Origin: JAIVGZ01 sp964552205
GTDB taxonomy: Bacteria; Pseudomonadota; Gammaproteobacteria; Natronospirales; JAIVGZ01
NCBI GenBank assembly: GCA_964552205.1
Contig: CAZKFT010000043.1
Location: 1-15,650 of the forward strand
Length of the DNA: 15,650 bases
Direction: 5' to 3'
In this document: positions 14,064 through 15,650 of the stretch, piece by piece
How positions within the stretch are numbered: the first letter of the stretch is position 1
Layout of the letters: each line of letters opens with the position of its first letter
Made by a program: the position numbers and the translations under genes
Notes under the pieces: generated by a model
The model's input: the letters and a program-made list of their open reading frames with translations, nothing else
What the model was told of the DNA's origin: nothing
Database searches by the model: none

Positions 14064-14082
14064 CGGCCTTGTCGCCGTCACC

Positions 14083-14088
14083 AAGGAG
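14083..14088 (+). promoter_or_regulatory. Ribosome binding site for icd
   Basis: AAGGAG lies 11 bases before the ATG at 14100. The spacing is longer than ideal, but no other start fits the conserved N-terminus and the hexamer is strong. Confidence 0.6.
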
Positions 14089-14099
14089 TCCCGCAGGCA

Positions 14100-15431
<1,332 letters not shown>

Positions 15432-15441
15432 GCCAGACCGA

Positions 15442-15650
15442 ATGATTCGCGTACTCCTCGTTGATGATCACCGCTTGATAAGAGCAAGTCTCCGACGGAT
15501 TGTCGAAGAGGCGGGCGACATGCAGGTGGTCGACGAGGCGGAGAGCGGCGAGGCTGCGATTCGCAAAGCCCGGGAGTGTCAGCCGGACGTTGTCCTGATG
15601 GACATCAACATGCCTGGGGTTGGTGGACTTGAAGCGACCCGCCGAATCTG
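15442..15650 (+). CDS. uvrY: UvrY/GacA-like response regulator (3' end outside window)
   Basis: Only the receiver domain start is present: about 69 codons from ATG 15442 to the window edge. It opens MIRVLLVDDHRLIRASLRRI, with acidic-pocket residues Asp8 and Asp9 and the phospho-acceptor Asp54 in VVLMDINMPGVGGLEATRR. This opening, including MPG.GGLEAT, is close to GacA/UvrY of the NarL/FixJ family, which would have a LuxR-type DNA-binding domain beyond the edge. In gammaproteobacteria that regulator, with a BarA/GacS kinase, drives CsrA-sequestering small RNAs and so shifts carbon metabolism. It begins 10 bases after the icd stop with no strong Shine-Dalgarno site. Other NarL-family members cannot be excluded from the receiver alone. 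Confidence 0.8.
   Translation, partial: MIRVLLVDDHRLIRASLRRIVEEAGDMQVVDEAESGEAAIRKARECQPDVVLMDINMPGVGGLEATRRI

Overview
The window reads as a densely packed chromosomal segment of a Gram-negative bacterium, most likely a gammaproteobacterium. The grounds are a PhoQ-type sensor kinase, a GacA/UvrY-type response regulator after an E. coli-like NADP-type icd, a PlpD-type patatin fused to an outer-membrane barrel, and an RssA-type patatin. The order cannot be fixed from the sequence. No RNA gene, mobile element, CRISPR array or long non-coding stretch is visible, and the longest gap between genes is about 70 bases.

Layout. (1) At 1-2765 (+) lies a run of a PhoQ-like kinase (cut by the left edge), a DUF432-like unknown protein and an MscS channel. 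(2) At 2684-6290 (-) lies a tight operon of NfeD/ClpP-class membrane protease, slipin and pyruvate kinase. (3) At 6317-9024 (+) lie a PlpD-like patatin/barrel protein and a half-length asparaginase-fold protein. (4) At 9027-11727 (-) lies a probable lysine-catabolic pair: a lysine 6-dehydrogenase or saccharopine dehydrogenase family enzyme, followed by an ALDH7-type semialdehyde dehydrogenase. (5) At 11745-13106 (+) lies a class II DAHP synthase (shikimate entry). (6) At 13092-14030 (-) lies an RssA-like patatin. (7) From 14100 (+) run icd and then a UvrY/GacA-like response regulator cut by the right edge.

How the genes work together. NfeD and slipin are a known protease/substrate-type partnership in the membrane. 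The dehydrogenase and ALDH fit consecutive steps from lysine (or saccharopine) through aminoadipate semialdehyde to 2-aminoadipate. Pyruvate kinase, isocitrate dehydrogenase and the GacA-type regulator all touch central carbon flow. The kinase, DUF432-like protein and channel may form an envelope-stress or osmotic module; that is inference.

The most striking structural theme is compaction. All three convergent gene pairs overlap or abut (82-base overlap, 2-base gap, 15-base overlap). Two of the three divergent pairs share only 26 or 17 bases. The 26-base gap carries back-to-back -10 boxes, each six bases from its start codon, which suggests leaderless transcription both ways. Other points worth checking are a mini-asparaginase lacking the catalytic lysine and the C-terminal half, a class II DAHP synthase with an altered PEP-binding motif, and an isocitrate dehydrogenase with a cofactor-site change and a C-terminal insertion.
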